A DNA stretch of 64,000 nucleotides from NCBI RefSeq assembly GCF_004843725.1, contig NZ_CP039451.1:866501-930500 (forward strand), read 5' to 3'. This stretch comes from Psychroserpens sp. NJDZ02 (lineage in GTDB: Bacteria > Bacteroidota > Bacteroidia > Flavobacteriales > Flavobacteriaceae). Positions 1-8,214 of this stretch are shown here, one piece after another (the first letter of the stretch is position 1; every line of letters starts with the position of its first letter). Under the pieces are notes generated by a model. It was not told the DNA's origin and ran no database searches. It saw nothing but the letters and a program-made list of their open reading frames with translations. A program made the position numbers and the translations under genes.

Positions 1-59
1 TGAGCATTTACAAAAGAACTAGTAAAAACTAATAATACGGCTAATAAAAAATTTTTCAT
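1..59 (-). CDS. N-terminal fragment of a secreted protein (cut by window edge)
   Basis: An ATG at 59 reading leftwards opens a frame that stays open to the window edge. The roughly 19 residues visible are a short basic start (MKN), a hydrophobic core (FLLAVLLVF) and a small-residue exit (SSFVNA) before a probable Gln, which is a typical Bacteroidota Sec signal peptide. The mature protein lies outside the window, so no function can be given. It lies downstream of the DAHP synthase gene in the same direction, about 87 bases away. Confidence 0.6.
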   Translation of the reverse strand, partial: MKNFLLAVLLVFTSSFVNA

Positions 60-82
60 TTTAATTTAATTTAATTTGGTTA

Positions 83-106
83 GTCTCTTTGTGTAAACAA
101 AGAGAC
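83..106. terminator. Hairpin after the aromatic operon
   Basis: Nine-base perfect inverted repeat GTCTCTTTG/CAAAGAGAC with a 6-base loop, between the DAHP synthase gene and the next minus-strand gene. It lacks a strong U tract on either strand, so it could be a weak terminator or an mRNA-end stabiliser. Confidence 0.4.
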
Positions 107-146
107 CCCAAAAATAAACTTATTATTAAAACTTACAAATCCTTCG

Positions 147-1229
147 TTATCCTTTTATAATTTTTTCTTGATGATTAATAGACTCTTGGTGTATCGCTTT
201 AAACATTTTTAAGATAAACTCTTCACTTAAGCCTTTAGACTCTCCTTCTAATACCATTTTTCCTAAAATCTCATTCCAACGTTTGCTTTGTAAAACTGCA
301 ACGTTTTTCTGTTTTTTAAGACCTCCAATACCATCAGCAATTTTCATACGTTTACCTAAAGACTCAATAATTTGATTATCTACAACGTCTATTTGTGCTC
401 TCAGGTTAGTTAACTCATTATTGTATTCTGTTTCTGGATCAGATTCTTTTCTAATTTTTAAATCTACCATCATTTGAATTAAAGACTTAGGCGTTACTTG
501 CTGTGCAGCATCACTCCATGCATTATCAGGATCTGTATGCGTTTCAATCATTAACCCATCAAAATTTAAATCTAATGCTGTTTGAGAGACATCAAAAACC
601 ATATCACGTTTTCCTGTAATATGCGACGGATCGTTTATTAATGGTAAATCTGGAAATCTGTTTTGAAACTCAATAGCAATTTGCCATTCTGGAATATTTC
701 TATATTTAGTTTTCTCGTAAGTAGAAAACCCTCTATGAATTGCTCCTAAGTTTTTAATACCTGCAGTATATAATCTTTCAATACCACCTAACCATAACGC
801 TAAATCTGGATTTACTGGATTTTTAACCAATACAATTTTATCTGTTCCCGCTAATGCATCTGCTAATTCTTGCATGATAAATGGACTAACTGTAGATCGT
901 GCTCCAATCCAAAGTAAATCCACATCATTCTCGATTGCCAATTTTACGTGTGCCGCATTAGCAACTTCTGTACAGGTTTTCATACCTGTTTCTTCTTTTA
1001 CTTTTTTAAGCCAATTTAAACCTAAAGCACCAACACCTTCAAACATTCCTGGTCTAGTACGTGGTTTCCATATACCTGCTCTAAAATAGCTAACATCCGT
1101 ATCTTTTAGCTCGTGTGCTATTTTTAATACTTGCTCTTCTGTCTCTGCACTACATGGTCCAGCGATTACTAAAGGATGATCTAACTTCATGTCATCCAAC
1201 CAGTTTCTCATTTCTTTTTTGTTTTCCAT
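147..1229 (-). CDS. Bifunctional DAHP synthase / chorismate mutase (type II)
   Basis: A 360-residue two-domain protein. Residues 1-260 are a type I DAHP synthase (KDO8P-synthase-like subfamily), with AGPCSAE at 24-30, KPRTRPGMFEG at 55-65, GARS at 109-112, KNPVNPD at 136-142, HRGFS at 165-169 and IETHTDP at 228-234 supplying phosphate and metal ligands. Residues 270-357 are an AroQ-type chorismate mutase (LRAQIDVVDNQII onward). It joins the first step of the shikimate pathway to the branch step towards Phe and Tyr. The domain order is opposite to the Bacillus AroA fusion (mutase first) and is usual in Bacteroidota. Last gene of the pheA-aminotransferase-tyrA operon, 53 bases after tyrA, so probably controlled by the attenuator at 4185-4315. 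Confidence 0.95.
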   Translation of the reverse strand: MENKKEMRNWLDDMKLDHPLVIAGPCSAETEEQVLKIAHELKDTDVSYFRAGIWKPRTRPGMFEGVGALGLNWLKKVKEETGMKTCTEVANAAHVKLAIENDVDLLWIGARSTVSPFIMQELADALAGTDKIVLVKNPVNPDLALWLGGIERLYTAGIKNLGAIHRGFSTYEKTKYRNIPEWQIAIEFQNRFPDLPLINDPSHITGKRDMVFDVSQTALDLNFDGLMIETHTDPDNAWSDAAQQVTPKSLIQMMVDLKIRKESDPETEYNNELTNLRAQIDVVDNQIIESLGKRMKIADGIGGLKKQKNVAVLQSKRWNEILGKMVLEGESKGLSEEFILKMFKAIHQESINHQEKIIKG

Positions 1230-1282
1230 AATCTTCTAATCTAAAGCCTCAAAACTATTTATTTTTTTGGAGGTATTACTAT

Positions 1283-2137
1283 TTATTGTATTCCGTTTAA
1301 TATTTGTTTTATATAATTGGTGTCTTTCATTTCTTTATAAACACCATCAAAGTCGTCCTTTTCAATAAGATTTTTAAACTGTGTTAAATTGGAGATATAA
1401 TCATTTAAAGTTTCGACTACATTACTTTTATTCTGTTTAAAAATTGGCGTCCACATCGCTGGACTACTTTTTGCTAATCGGACTGTACTTTCAAATCCCG
1501 AACCTGCCATATCAAAAATATCACGTTCGTTCTTTTCTTTCTCAATGACTGTTTTCCCAAGCATAAACGCACTTATGTGTGACAAATGTGACACATAAGC
1601 AATGTGCTTATCATGCGACTCCGGATTCATATAACGCATACGCATGCCTATCTCTGTAAACAAACCGACTGCTTTTTCCTGTAGTTTAAAGGCTGTTTTT
1701 TCTACTTCGCAAATGATATTTGTCTTTTGATTAAACAAATCTCTGATGGCCGCTTTTGGTCCAGAAAACTCAGTTCCCGCAATAGGATGCATTGCTAAAA
1801 AATTACGTCGTCTTGGATGGTTCTCTACCACTTTACAGATATCAGACTTAGTCGAACCAACATCAGCAACTAACGTAAAATCTGATATTTTATCAAGCAC
1901 ATCCGGCAAAACACTAACAGAAGCATCCACTGGAATAGCTAATATGACCAAATCTGCCTTATCTAAATCTGTAAAAGTGGCTTTATGATCAATAACACCA
2001 AGCTCCAAAGCTTGATTTATATGGTCTTCGGATTTATCAACACCAAAAATGGTTACTTCAGGACGTTTATTTTTTATATCTAAAGCCAAGCTACCGCCAA
2101 TTAATCCTACACCAATTATGTATATATTTTGTATCAT
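1283..2137 (-). CDS. tyrA: Prephenate dehydrogenase
   Basis: A 284-residue TyrA, converting prephenate and NAD+ to 4-hydroxyphenylpyruvate in tyrosine synthesis. An N-terminal Rossmann fold starts at IYIIGVGLIGGS (5-16). HPIAGTE at 117-123 and the all-helical second domain with SHDKHIAYVSHLSH (174-187) carry the conserved histidines of the family. There is no fused chorismate mutase, which instead sits on the DAHP synthase next door, and no C-terminal ACT domain. Its ATG overlaps the end of the upstream aminotransferase gene by 4 bases (ATGA), so translation is probably coupled. Confidence 0.95.
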   Translation of the reverse strand: MIQNIYIIGVGLIGGSLALDIKNKRPEVTIFGVDKSEDHINQALELGVIDHKATFTDLDKADLVILAIPVDASVSVLPDVLDKISDFTLVADVGSTKSDICKVVENHPRRRNFLAMHPIAGTEFSGPKAAIRDLFNQKTNIICEVEKTAFKLQEKAVGLFTEIGMRMRYMNPESHDKHIAYVSHLSHISAFMLGKTVIEKEKNERDIFDMAGSGFESTVRLAKSSPAMWTPIFKQNKSNVVETLNDYISNLTQFKNLIEKDDFDGVYKEMKDTNYIKQILNGIQ

Positions 2138-3273
2138 ACTCTCGCTATTGCGTCTTCTATTTGTTCAGTCGTTGCACACAACGAAAATCTTACATATCCT
2201 TCCCCTTGTGTTCCAAAAACCGTTCCTGGTGTTATAAATAAGCTTTTATCATGTAGCAACGTGTCTATAAATGTTTCTGATTTATAACCGTCTGGTGCTT
2301 TTGCCCAAACAAATAAACCTGAAGCTTCTTTATCATATGTACAGTTTAATTTATCCGCTAACTGCCAAACTAATTTACGGCGTTCTGTATACACCGTATT
2401 TAACTTATCAAACCAATCTTGCGGACTATTTAATGCAGCTATTGCTCCCTTCTGAATCCCGTAAAACATACCCGAATCCATATTACTTTTTACTTTTAAA
2501 ACCGCATTAATATGTTCTGGACTTCCTAAAACCATTCCTACTCTCCAGCCAGCCATATTAAAAGTTTTACTTAGAGAGTTTAACTCCAAACAAACTTCTT
2601 TTGCGCCTTCAACATTTAAAATACTTAACGGCTTATCGTTTAAAATAAAACTATAAGGATTATCATTTACTAGTAAAATATCATGCTTTTTAGCAAAATC
2701 CACTAACTTTTTTAAATCCGTTTTAGAGGCTTTAGCACCTGTTGGCATATGCGGATAACTGGTCCACATAATTTTAACTTTACTTAAATCTAATTTTTCA
2801 ATCTCCTCTAAATTAGGTAACCAATTATTGCTTTCATCTAAATTATAAGCGATAGGATTTGCTTGCACCAATTTAGTCACAGCTGCATACGTTGGGTATC
2901 CAGGATTAGGAATTAACGCGCCATCACCTTCATTTAAAAAAGCTAAAGAAATATGCATAATCCCTTCCTTACTTCCCATTAATGGTAATACCTCTGTATC
3001 TGGATTAATGTGTGTATGATAGTGCACTTTATAAAACGCTGCAATAGCTTGTCTAAACTCGGGTAAGCCCTGATAACTTTGATATTTATGCGCATTAGCA
3101 TCTAACAAACCTTCTGTTAATGCTGCAACAACTTGCTTTGACGGTTTTAAATCTGGACTTCCAATTCCTAAATTAATGATAGGTTTCCCTGCTGCTTTTA
3201 AAGCATTAACCTCCTTTAACTTTTTAGAAAAGTAGTATTCCTCTACACTATGTAATCTGTTAGCTACTTCCAT
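2134..3273 (-). CDS. PLP-dependent class I/II aminotransferase, probably for aromatic keto acids
   Basis: A 379-residue fold-type I aminotransferase. NPGYPTY at 123-129, DNPYSF at 204-209, the PLP lysine K236 in SLSKTFNMAGWRVG, and R362 in GYVRFSL (binds the substrate carboxylate) are all present. It resembles the LL-diaminopimelate/aspartate aminotransferase branch. Sitting between pheA and tyrA with overlapping ends on both sides, it most likely transaminates phenylpyruvate and 4-hydroxyphenylpyruvate, or prephenate to arogenate. That substrate choice is inferred from position only. Confidence 0.85.
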   Translation of the reverse strand: MEVANRLHSVEEYYFSKKLKEVNALKAAGKPIINLGIGSPDLKPSKQVVAALTEGLLDANAHKYQSYQGLPEFRQAIAAFYKVHYHTHINPDTEVLPLMGSKEGIMHISLAFLNEGDGALIPNPGYPTYAAVTKLVQANPIAYNLDESNNWLPNLEEIEKLDLSKVKIMWTSYPHMPTGAKASKTDLKKLVDFAKKHDILLVNDNPYSFILNDKPLSILNVEGAKEVCLELNSLSKTFNMAGWRVGMVLGSPEHINAVLKVKSNMDSGMFYGIQKGAIAALNSPQDWFDKLNTVYTERRKLVWQLADKLNCTYDKEASGLFVWAKAPDGYKSETFIDTLLHDKSLFITPGTVFGTQGEGYVRFSLCATTEQIEDAIARV

Positions 3274-4100
3274 TATATTTTTGCATTTTTATATTGACCA
3301 ATAACCTTAAAATGTGTGGCCATAATATCCATTATTGATTTGGCTTTTTTGAAATCTTGATAATCCTGAAATGTAACATCTACAAAAAAGGCATATTTCC
3401 AAGGGGTTTCAACTATTGGTAAGGATTGTATTTTTGTTAAGTTTAGTTTGCAATCACTCATGACATTCAAAATGGTTGCTAAACTTCCTCTTTTATGATC
3501 TAATTCAAATTTGATAGATGCTTTATTTATTTCAGCTTCAGCGATTTCAGAATTATCTTCTTTAACAATAACAAAACGGGTTTCGTTATGTTTAATCGTC
3601 TGAATACTTTTTGCTAAAATGTCTAACTCAAATATCTCTGCAGCTAAAGCACTAGCAATAGCTCCTGTGTTTTTTAATTGTTTTATATGAATACGCTCCG
3701 CAACCTCAGCAGTATCCTTATCTTCTATAAGTTTAATATGAGGATATTGTTTAAAAAAGGCTTTACACTGTAGTAACGCCATAGGATGAGAATACACTTC
3801 TGTAATATCCTCTATCTTCTGATTGGGAAGCGCCATTAAATTATGCTGAATATCTAAATAATACTCGCCAACAATATGCAAATTATTAGTATCTATTAAG
3901 GCATAATTAGGAATAATAGAGCCTGCAATGGAATTCTCAATAGCCATTATAGCTGCATCTGTCTCCTTTTTAAGCACGCTGTCTACTGTTTGATCAAAAG
4001 ACATAAATGGCACAATACTAACATTAGTCTTAAAATAATTTTGAGACACAATGTGATGAAACGATCCTTTAATACCTTGTATGGCTACTGATTTTATCAA
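3273..4100 (-). CDS. pheA: Prephenate dehydratase
   Basis: A 275-residue monofunctional prephenate dehydratase, making phenylpyruvate for phenylalanine. Residues 1-180 are the periplasmic-binding-like catalytic fold, with QGIKGSFHH near the start, AIENSIAGS at 53-61 and the catalytic TRF at 174-176. Residues 195-270 are an ACT domain, expected to bind Phe for feedback inhibition (HKRGSLATIL and KIQSLPI). First structural gene of the aromatic operon. Its stop and the aminotransferase start share one base. The 365-base gap upstream holds the leader peptide and attenuator. Confidence 0.95.
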   Translation of the reverse strand: MIKSVAIQGIKGSFHHIVSQNYFKTNVSIVPFMSFDQTVDSVLKKETDAAIMAIENSIAGSIIPNYALIDTNNLHIVGEYYLDIQHNLMALPNQKIEDITEVYSHPMALLQCKAFFKQYPHIKLIEDKDTAEVAERIHIKQLKNTGAIASALAAEIFELDILAKSIQTIKHNETRFVIVKEDNSEIAEAEINKASIKFELDHKRGSLATILNVMSDCKLNLTKIQSLPIVETPWKYAFFVDVTFQDYQDFKKAKSIMDIMATHFKVIGQYKNAKI

Positions 4101-4184
4101 AATTTCTATTTTTTTTATTCCTTTTCAACTTATGTTGAATCGTTTTAAATCACTCGTTTTAAATTCAATAGGACTTCTTTAAAC

Positions 4185-4213
4185 AAAAAAAAGTCTCGAT
4201 ATATATCGAGACT
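4185..4213 (-). terminator. Attenuator terminator upstream of pheA
   Basis: Reading leftwards, AGUCUCGAU (4213-4205), loop AUAU, then AUCGAGACU (4200-4192) form a 9-bp perfect stem followed by seven U (4191-4185) and preceded by an A tract. It lies after the leader-peptide stop and before pheA, so it would end transcription early. Its 5' arm can instead pair with GUCUCG's complement in the leader (see next entry). Confidence 0.85.
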
Positions 4214-4256
4214 TTTTTAAAAATATATGTTATAAAATTACATATACACCGTCTCG
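4205..4256 (-). promoter_or_regulatory. Antiterminator alternative of the aromatic attenuator
   Basis: In the minus-strand RNA, CGAGAC (4256-4251, inside the leader peptide gene just after its aromatic codons) is complementary to GUCUCG in the 5' arm of the terminator (4212-4207). Between them UAUAUGU and ACAUAUA can also pair, extending the stem. This structure and the terminator exclude each other. A ribosome stalled on aromatic codons would leave it free to form, while one that reaches the stop codon would mask CGAGAC. The roles are inferred; the complementarities are seen directly. Confidence 0.75.
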
Positions 4257-4315
4257 TTCCTTTTGTTAAAAAAGAAATAATACCAGCTAAAATATGTAGT
4301 GTTTATTGTGCTCAT
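4238..4315 (-). CDS. Aromatic amino acid leader peptide (attenuation)
   Basis: A 25-codon ORF with ATG at 4315 and TAA at 4240-4238. It contains the run YFSWYYFFF: within nine codons there are three Tyr, four Phe and one Trp, with a further Tyr near the end. Its stop lies 24 bases before the terminator stem that precedes pheA. Length, codon content and placement match leader peptides that control amino acid operons by ribosome stalling. Sensing all three aromatic amino acids makes sense because the operon includes DAHP synthase, the step common to all three. Confidence 0.85.
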   Translation of the reverse strand: MSTINTTYFSWYYFFFNKRNETVYM

Positions 4316-4441
4316 GTTTGTAATAATACTGCTAAAGTAATTAATTAAATGACATAACAAAATACTAAGTATCTATTTTTACGCTTTTTAGTAAAGTTTT
4401 AAAGATTTATTAATAATCTATGGTTTAAATTACAGAATGTC

Positions 4442-4449
4442 TATTTTTG
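4442..4449 (+). promoter_or_regulatory. Probable -7 box for gldA
   Basis: TATTTTTG matches the Bacteroidota TAnnTTTG element, 16 bases before the gldA ATG. No clear -33 TTG is seen at the usual spacing. Confidence 0.45.
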
Positions 4450-4465
4450 AGTAAACATTACAAGT

Positions 4466-5359
4466 ATGTCAATTAAGGTAGAAAACATTACTAAAATTTA
4501 CGGCTCACAAAAAGCTTTAAACAATATTTCTTTTGAAATTAATAGACCAGAAATCGTTGGTTTTCTAGGCCCAAATGGTGCCGGAAAATCAACTATGATG
4601 AAGATTCTAACCACTTACATCAATCCTACTGAAGGACAAGCACAGGTTAATGGTCATGATATTTTAACCAACACTAAGAATGTTCAAAAAAGTGTTGGCT
4701 ACTTGCCAGAACACAACCCTTTATATTTAGAACAATATGTGCGAGAATACCTAAGCTTTAATGCCGATGTTTATAATGTTGATAAAGCACGTATTGAAGA
4801 GGTTATTACACTAACAGGATTAACACCAGAAGCGCATAAAACTATTGGTCAACTATCAAAAGGATACAGACAACGTGTTGGCTTAGCCAATGCTTTACTG
4901 CACAACCCAGAAGTTTTAATTTTAGATGAACCAACAACTGGTTTGGACCCAAATCAATTAATTGATATCAGAAACCTAATAAAAGACTTAGGAAAAGACA
5001 AAACCGTCTTTTTATCGACACACATCATGCAAGAGGTTGAAGCCATGTGTGATCGTGTTATTATTATTAATAAAGGTGAAATTGTTGCTAACAAAAAACT
5101 AAAAGATTTGCGTGATGGACAAGAGCAAATTGTAATTGTTGAATTTGACTATAGAGTGGAAGATGCTTTTTTACTGAAGCTTCCCAACGCTAAGACTGTA
5201 AAAAACACACATGATTTTATATATGAAATCACATTTACTACTTCCGAAGATATGCGTAGCCACGTGTTTGATTTTGCACATGACAACCAATTGAAGATTT
5301 TGCAATTGAATCAGAAAAACGCGAGTTTAGAGAGTTTGTTTAGAGAACTAACTAGTTAA
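4466..5359 (+). CDS. gldA: Gliding-motility ABC transporter ATP-binding protein GldA
   Basis: A 297-residue ABC ATPase with Walker A GPNGAGKST (35-43), signature LSKGYRQR (130-137), Walker B VLILDEPTTGLDP (150-162) and the H-loop STHIM. Length and sequence match GldA, the ATPase of the GldA-GldF-GldG complex that Flavobacterium johnsoniae needs for gliding. GldF and GldG, the membrane partners, are not in this window, as is common. It stands alone on the plus strand. Its stop codon directly abuts the stop of the convergent lipoprotein gene, with no visible terminator between. Confidence 0.88.
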   Translation: MSIKVENITKIYGSQKALNNISFEINRPEIVGFLGPNGAGKSTMMKILTTYINPTEGQAQVNGHDILTNTKNVQKSVGYLPEHNPLYLEQYVREYLSFNADVYNVDKARIEEVITLTGLTPEAHKTIGQLSKGYRQRVGLANALLHNPEVLILDEPTTGLDPNQLIDIRNLIKDLGKDKTVFLSTHIMQEVEAMCDRVIIINKGEIVANKKLKDLRDGQEQIVIVEFDYRVEDAFLLKLPNAKTVKNTHDFIYEITFTTSEDMRSHVFDFAHDNQLKILQLNQKNASLESLFRELTS

Positions 5360-6103
5360 TTACTCAAAAATAACACGACCATCAAACAACTCTGTGATAG
5401 TTGTCATCGGTGGCGTATTTACGGATATAACATCTCCTGTGCTTACTAAATTAGCGATTAAACTGAGTTGTGGATTTACGATAATATCATTTGTTCCGCG
5501 ATGATAAATGCTAACATTTTGAGCGACTAAATAGCGTCCTTCAAAACGCCCATTTCCAGAGGCATGATTTATATTTAAGTTTTCAGTTGTTCCAGAAATT
5601 GTACTTGTAGACAGGTTATTAATTACCAATGCTAAATTGGTACAATTAAGTTCCAAATTAAAATTACCAACATTGTAATAATCGCCACCATAATCTTCTG
5701 ACAGCAATCTTAATTCAGGAAAATTTAAAATACCAACACTATGCACGTCTAGGTTGCTACTATTTCTAATTTCGGTTAGATCTGGAGTTGTAACGTATAC
5801 TTTTGTAACCCCATAATCTCTAGTTAGATTACAGTCATTATTATCTCTTAATATTAATTTTCCGTTTTCAACAAAAACTTCGATATCATTAGCCAAGTTT
5901 TCACCGGTCTCCAAAACGACTTTTTGAGTCAATCCTTGTTTTACAAACAATTCGACATTTTTATACACTATGATTTTTGAAAACAAAGCAACGCCAATCT
6001 CTTTTTGGATAATGTCCCCTGTACTCTGAAAACAATCAGGCGCATTTTCAGAATTGCACCCTAACAGAAAAACTGTAGTTAAAACAAGTAATAACTTTTT
6101 CAT
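5360..6103 (-). CDS. Head-GIN (DUF2807) lipoprotein
   Basis: A 247-residue protein with a lipoprotein signal peptide (MKKLLLVLTTVFLLGC, acylated Cys16). The body is rich in beta-strand repeats with many Asn and Gly, as in the DUF2807 'head GIN' or putative autotransporter-adhesin domain that folds as a beta-helix. It is expected at the cell envelope. Such proteins are abundant in Bacteroidota and their functions are mostly unknown. It is convergent with gldA with no spacer. Confidence 0.75.
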   Translation of the reverse strand: MKKLLLVLTTVFLLGCNSENAPDCFQSTGDIIQKEIGVALFSKIIVYKNVELFVKQGLTQKVVLETGENLANDIEVFVENGKLILRDNNDCNLTRDYGVTKVYVTTPDLTEIRNSSNLDVHSVGILNFPELRLLSEDYGGDYYNVGNFNLELNCTNLALVINNLSTSTISGTTENLNINHASGNGRFEGRYLVAQNVSIYHRGTNDIIVNPQLSLIANLVSTGDVISVNTPPMTTITELFDGRVIFE

Positions 6104-6170
6104 ATAATTTCCGCGAAAGCGGTGTGTTTTTAAATAATAAAAAGGTTTTGCATCATCTGCGAAACAATAA

Positions 6171-7262
6171 TTACAGACGTATTCCTATTCCAAATTCGAC
6201 TGCTTCTGCTTTTGCACCATGCGACTTTAAGCTTAATACACCATACATTTTATCCCCAAAATAGCGTTTTAGACCTATTCGGTTATACATGCGACCTTCA
6301 AAATCAAACGGATAATACACATAATACCCTAATTGTGTGATTAAAGACGTTTTATTAATAAATAATTCGTGCCCCACAAATAGACCAACACGTTTATAAT
6401 CCTCATCTCCAGACACATTATCTTCTGGAAAAGCAACAGATTTATATCTAATATGAGTTTTCAAAAAGTTAGAGAAAAACACATCTGCTCCTACTTGTAT
6501 CGCACTTTTATGATTTAAGCGTTTATCTGCATAAGCAGATACTACATAAAAAGCATATTGGCCAGAATCGATAATATCACTCTCGTTAACACCCGTTCTT
6601 AAAGCAAAATTGTATTTTACTTTTTCCGTAAACTTCTCATCTACGTGTTTTATATATTCAGGCGTATTTTCTGCATCCAAAGTATAATTCACACCTAAAT
6701 TAAAAGCAATAGTATTTATAGAACTGTTTGGCGCCTTTACATTAGCATTAGAGTAATGTATTAATGATAAACCTGTTTGTATTCCGAAATTTTTAAAGAT
6801 GTTTTCTTTTTTATAATTCAGCATTAAATAAGTACTACTTAAAATTTGTGTACCAAAAGCATTGTTACGATAGTTATCTACCTTATCATATGGATTACTA
6901 TTATAAGTCAAACCTTGACCGATTCTAAACATTAAATTTCTTTTAAAAAAATAGAAATTATAATGCGCATAAACGCCAAAGTTATTACCTAAAGTTTCAT
7001 TTTTTAAATCTTGATAAATTATGGACGCCCCGTAATCAGGGTAATTAAATCGACTTTCCCAAGCCTTTTTACCAAATGTTTTTTGATTATAACTTAAAAT
7101 AAAACCCGTTGGGTGTCCTTTTATCAAATGAGAGATGTCACTATTGTGTTCGGCTATATTTCCATAGAAAAAATCGGCATCAAGCGTAAACGGAATTTTT
7201 TCTTCTTGGGCTGTAGCAAAGAACATGCAACAAAAGAGTAAGCAACTAAAATAAGACTTCAT
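6171..7262 (-). CDS. PagL-like acyloxyacyl hydrolase family outer-membrane protein
   Basis: A 363-residue protein with a cleavable signal peptide (ends near FFATAQ) and alternating aromatic beta-strand segments typical of an outer-membrane barrel. The segment LIHYSNANVKAPNSS resembles the HxSNA/G active-site strand of the lipid A 3-O-deacylase PagL, where His and Ser are catalytic. It therefore probably trims lipid A acyl chains at the outer membrane. It is longer than Pseudomonas PagL, as are other Bacteroidota members. No link to its neighbours is evident. Confidence 0.7.
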   Translation of the reverse strand: MKSYFSCLLFCCMFFATAQEEKIPFTLDADFFYGNIAEHNSDISHLIKGHPTGFILSYNQKTFGKKAWESRFNYPDYGASIIYQDLKNETLGNNFGVYAHYNFYFFKRNLMFRIGQGLTYNSNPYDKVDNYRNNAFGTQILSSTYLMLNYKKENIFKNFGIQTGLSLIHYSNANVKAPNSSINTIAFNLGVNYTLDAENTPEYIKHVDEKFTEKVKYNFALRTGVNESDIIDSGQYAFYVVSAYADKRLNHKSAIQVGADVFFSNFLKTHIRYKSVAFPEDNVSGDEDYKRVGLFVGHELFINKTSLITQLGYYVYYPFDFEGRMYNRIGLKRYFGDKMYGVLSLKSHGAKAEAVEFGIGIRL

Positions 7263-7331
7263 TAAACACTAAAAATTAGTTAACAAAAGTACTTAAATTA
7301 AATAAAGCATGAAGTGCTTATTGAAGAATTA

Positions 7332-8210
7332 CTATTCAAAAAGATTAGAAGACAAATAACGATCACCTCTATCACAAATTATAGCAACAATAACACCTTG
7401 ATCTATGGTTTCAATCAATTTTAAGGCAGTAGCAACCGATCCTCCACTGCTCATTCCAGCTAAAACACCTTCTTCTTTAGCTAAGCGTCTTGTCATAATT
7501 GTGGCTTCTTCTTGACTAACTTCTATTACTTGATCCACTTTAGAAGGATTAAAAATACTAGGCACGTAGTCTGGAGACCATTTTCTAATCCCAGGTATTC
7601 TTGCGCCATCTGCTGGTTGTGCCCCAATAATTTGAATATTTTTATTTTGTTCTTTTAAAAACGTTGATGTTCCCATAATGGTCCCTGTCGTTCCCATTGC
7701 AGATACAAAATGGGTAACTTCTCCTTTTGTATCTCTCCAAATTTCTGGTCCAGTAGTCTTATAATGCGCTTTCCAGTTATCGTCATTCTCAAACTGATTT
7801 AACAATAAATACCCTTTATCGTCTCGCATTTGAAAAGCAATATCTCTAGATCCCTCAATACCTTTATCTGCACTAGTCAATATAACCTCAGCGCCATAAG
7901 CACGCATCGTTTTAACACGCTCTACAGTAGAATTTTCAGGCATCACTAAGGATATTTTTATCCCAAATAAACTAGCCACATAGGCCAAAGCAATACCTGT
8001 GTTTCCACTAGTCGCTTCTACTAAATGACCTCCTTTTTTAATATCACCGCGTTTGACTGCCTCGGCAATCATATTATACGCAGGTCTATCTTTAACGCTT
8101 CCGCCAGGATTATTACCTTCTAATTTTAGATACAATTTCACGTTTGGTTTAGACACCAAATGCGACACTTCCACTAAAGGTGTATTTCCTATTTGATCTA
8201 AAATACTCAT
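7332..8210 (-). CDS. cysM: Cysteine synthase B (O-acetylserine sulfhydrylase)
   Basis: A 292-residue fold-type II PLP enzyme that makes cysteine from O-acetylserine and sulfide. It shows IGNTPLVE near the N terminus, the PLP lysine in NPGGSVKDRP, EATSGNTGIALA (phosphate and substrate loop), and MGTTGTIMG binding the PLP phosphate. The short C terminus (292 versus about 310) and the CysM-like R-rich loop (PADGARIPGIRKW) favour CysM over CysK. Its ATG is 4 bases after the cysE stop, so the pair forms the end of the sulfur assimilation run. Confidence 0.92.
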   Translation of the reverse strand: MSILDQIGNTPLVEVSHLVSKPNVKLYLKLEGNNPGGSVKDRPAYNMIAEAVKRGDIKKGGHLVEATSGNTGIALAYVASLFGIKISLVMPENSTVERVKTMRAYGAEVILTSADKGIEGSRDIAFQMRDDKGYLLLNQFENDDNWKAHYKTTGPEIWRDTKGEVTHFVSAMGTTGTIMGTSTFLKEQNKNIQIIGAQPADGARIPGIRKWSPDYVPSIFNPSKVDQVIEVSQEEATIMTRRLAKEEGVLAGMSSGGSVATALKLIETIDQGVIVAIICDRGDRYLSSNLFE

Positions 8211-8214
8211 GCTT

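Noticed and set aside
1746..1988. Plus-strand frame of 80 codons inside tyrA
   Set aside because: Lies fully within a well-supported gene on the other strand; low-complexity Thr/Ser/Lys composition typical of an antisense shadow.
4185..4213. Hairpin in the pheA-gldA gap read simply as a bidirectional terminator for flanking genes
   Set aside because: The flanking genes are divergent, so nothing transcribes towards it except the pheA leader; the leader peptide and antiterminator explain it better.
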